Origin: Spirochaetales bacterium
GTDB taxonomy: Bacteria; Spirochaetota; Spirochaetia; Sphaerochaetales; Sphaerochaetaceae
Reading direction: 5' to 3'
Length of the DNA stretch: 5,857 nt
NCBI GenBank assembly: GCA_012519125.1
Contig: JAAYQY010000442.1
Coordinates: forward strand, 1-5,857
Shown here piece after piece: positions 5,817 through 5,857 of this stretch. The notes under the pieces are model-generated. The model ran no database searches. It saw nothing but the letters and a program-made list of their open reading frames with translations, and was not told where the DNA came from. The position numbers were made by a program, and so were the translations under genes. Numbering within the stretch: position 1 is the stretch's first letter; each line of letters starts with the position of its first letter.

Positions 5817-5857
5817 CGTACATCAAGCAAGGAAAAGCCAATCATCATCAACAGCAC

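Overview
The window looks like chromosomal DNA of a spirochaete, most likely a Sphaerochaeta-like member of the Sphaerochaetaceae. The reasons are the gene order tRNA-Thr, rpmG, tRNA-Trp, secE, nusG, rplK, rplA; treponeme-like versions of L1 (shortened loop ending VRDTVVLPN, and [11 protein letters not shown]), L11 ([16 protein letters not shown]) and L33 ([17 protein letters not shown]); and a mid-range GC content. Phylum is fairly secure. Genus is an inference from remembered family sequences, not from a search.

Left part (1-2503, minus strand): the translation/transcription/secretion cluster, read right to left. It starts at a good sigma-70-type promoter (2560-2588), then tRNA-Thr(GGU), rpmG (L33), tRNA-Trp(CCA), secE, nusG, rplK (L11) and rplA (L1). 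rplA is cut by the window edge a few codons before its expected end. The 186-base nusG-rplK gap holds no gene, but it has a structured leader containing a 13-base stretch that resembles the L1-binding stalk of 23S rRNA. This is the expected place for L1 feedback control of the L11-L1 unit.

Middle (2504-5259): a divergent intergenic region carries the tRNA-Thr promoter on one strand and the glgP promoter (TTGCTC, 17 bases, TATAAT) on the other. glgP encodes a full-length 837-residue glycogen/maltodextrin phosphorylase with an intact pyridoxal-phosphate lysine, and ends in a clear intrinsic terminator.

Right part (5260-5857): an AT-rich intergenic stretch with inverted repeats precedes a small 120-residue helix-turn-helix regulator, followed by a hairpin plus T-run terminator. 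The last ~40 bases show nothing I can assign, though frames stay open to the edge.

The left cluster and glgP are ordinary core functions that share only a promoter region. I found no convincing undescribed system. The points most worth a second look are the L1 leader that imitates 23S rRNA, the inverted repeats at the small regulator, and the overlapping hairpins downstream of it.
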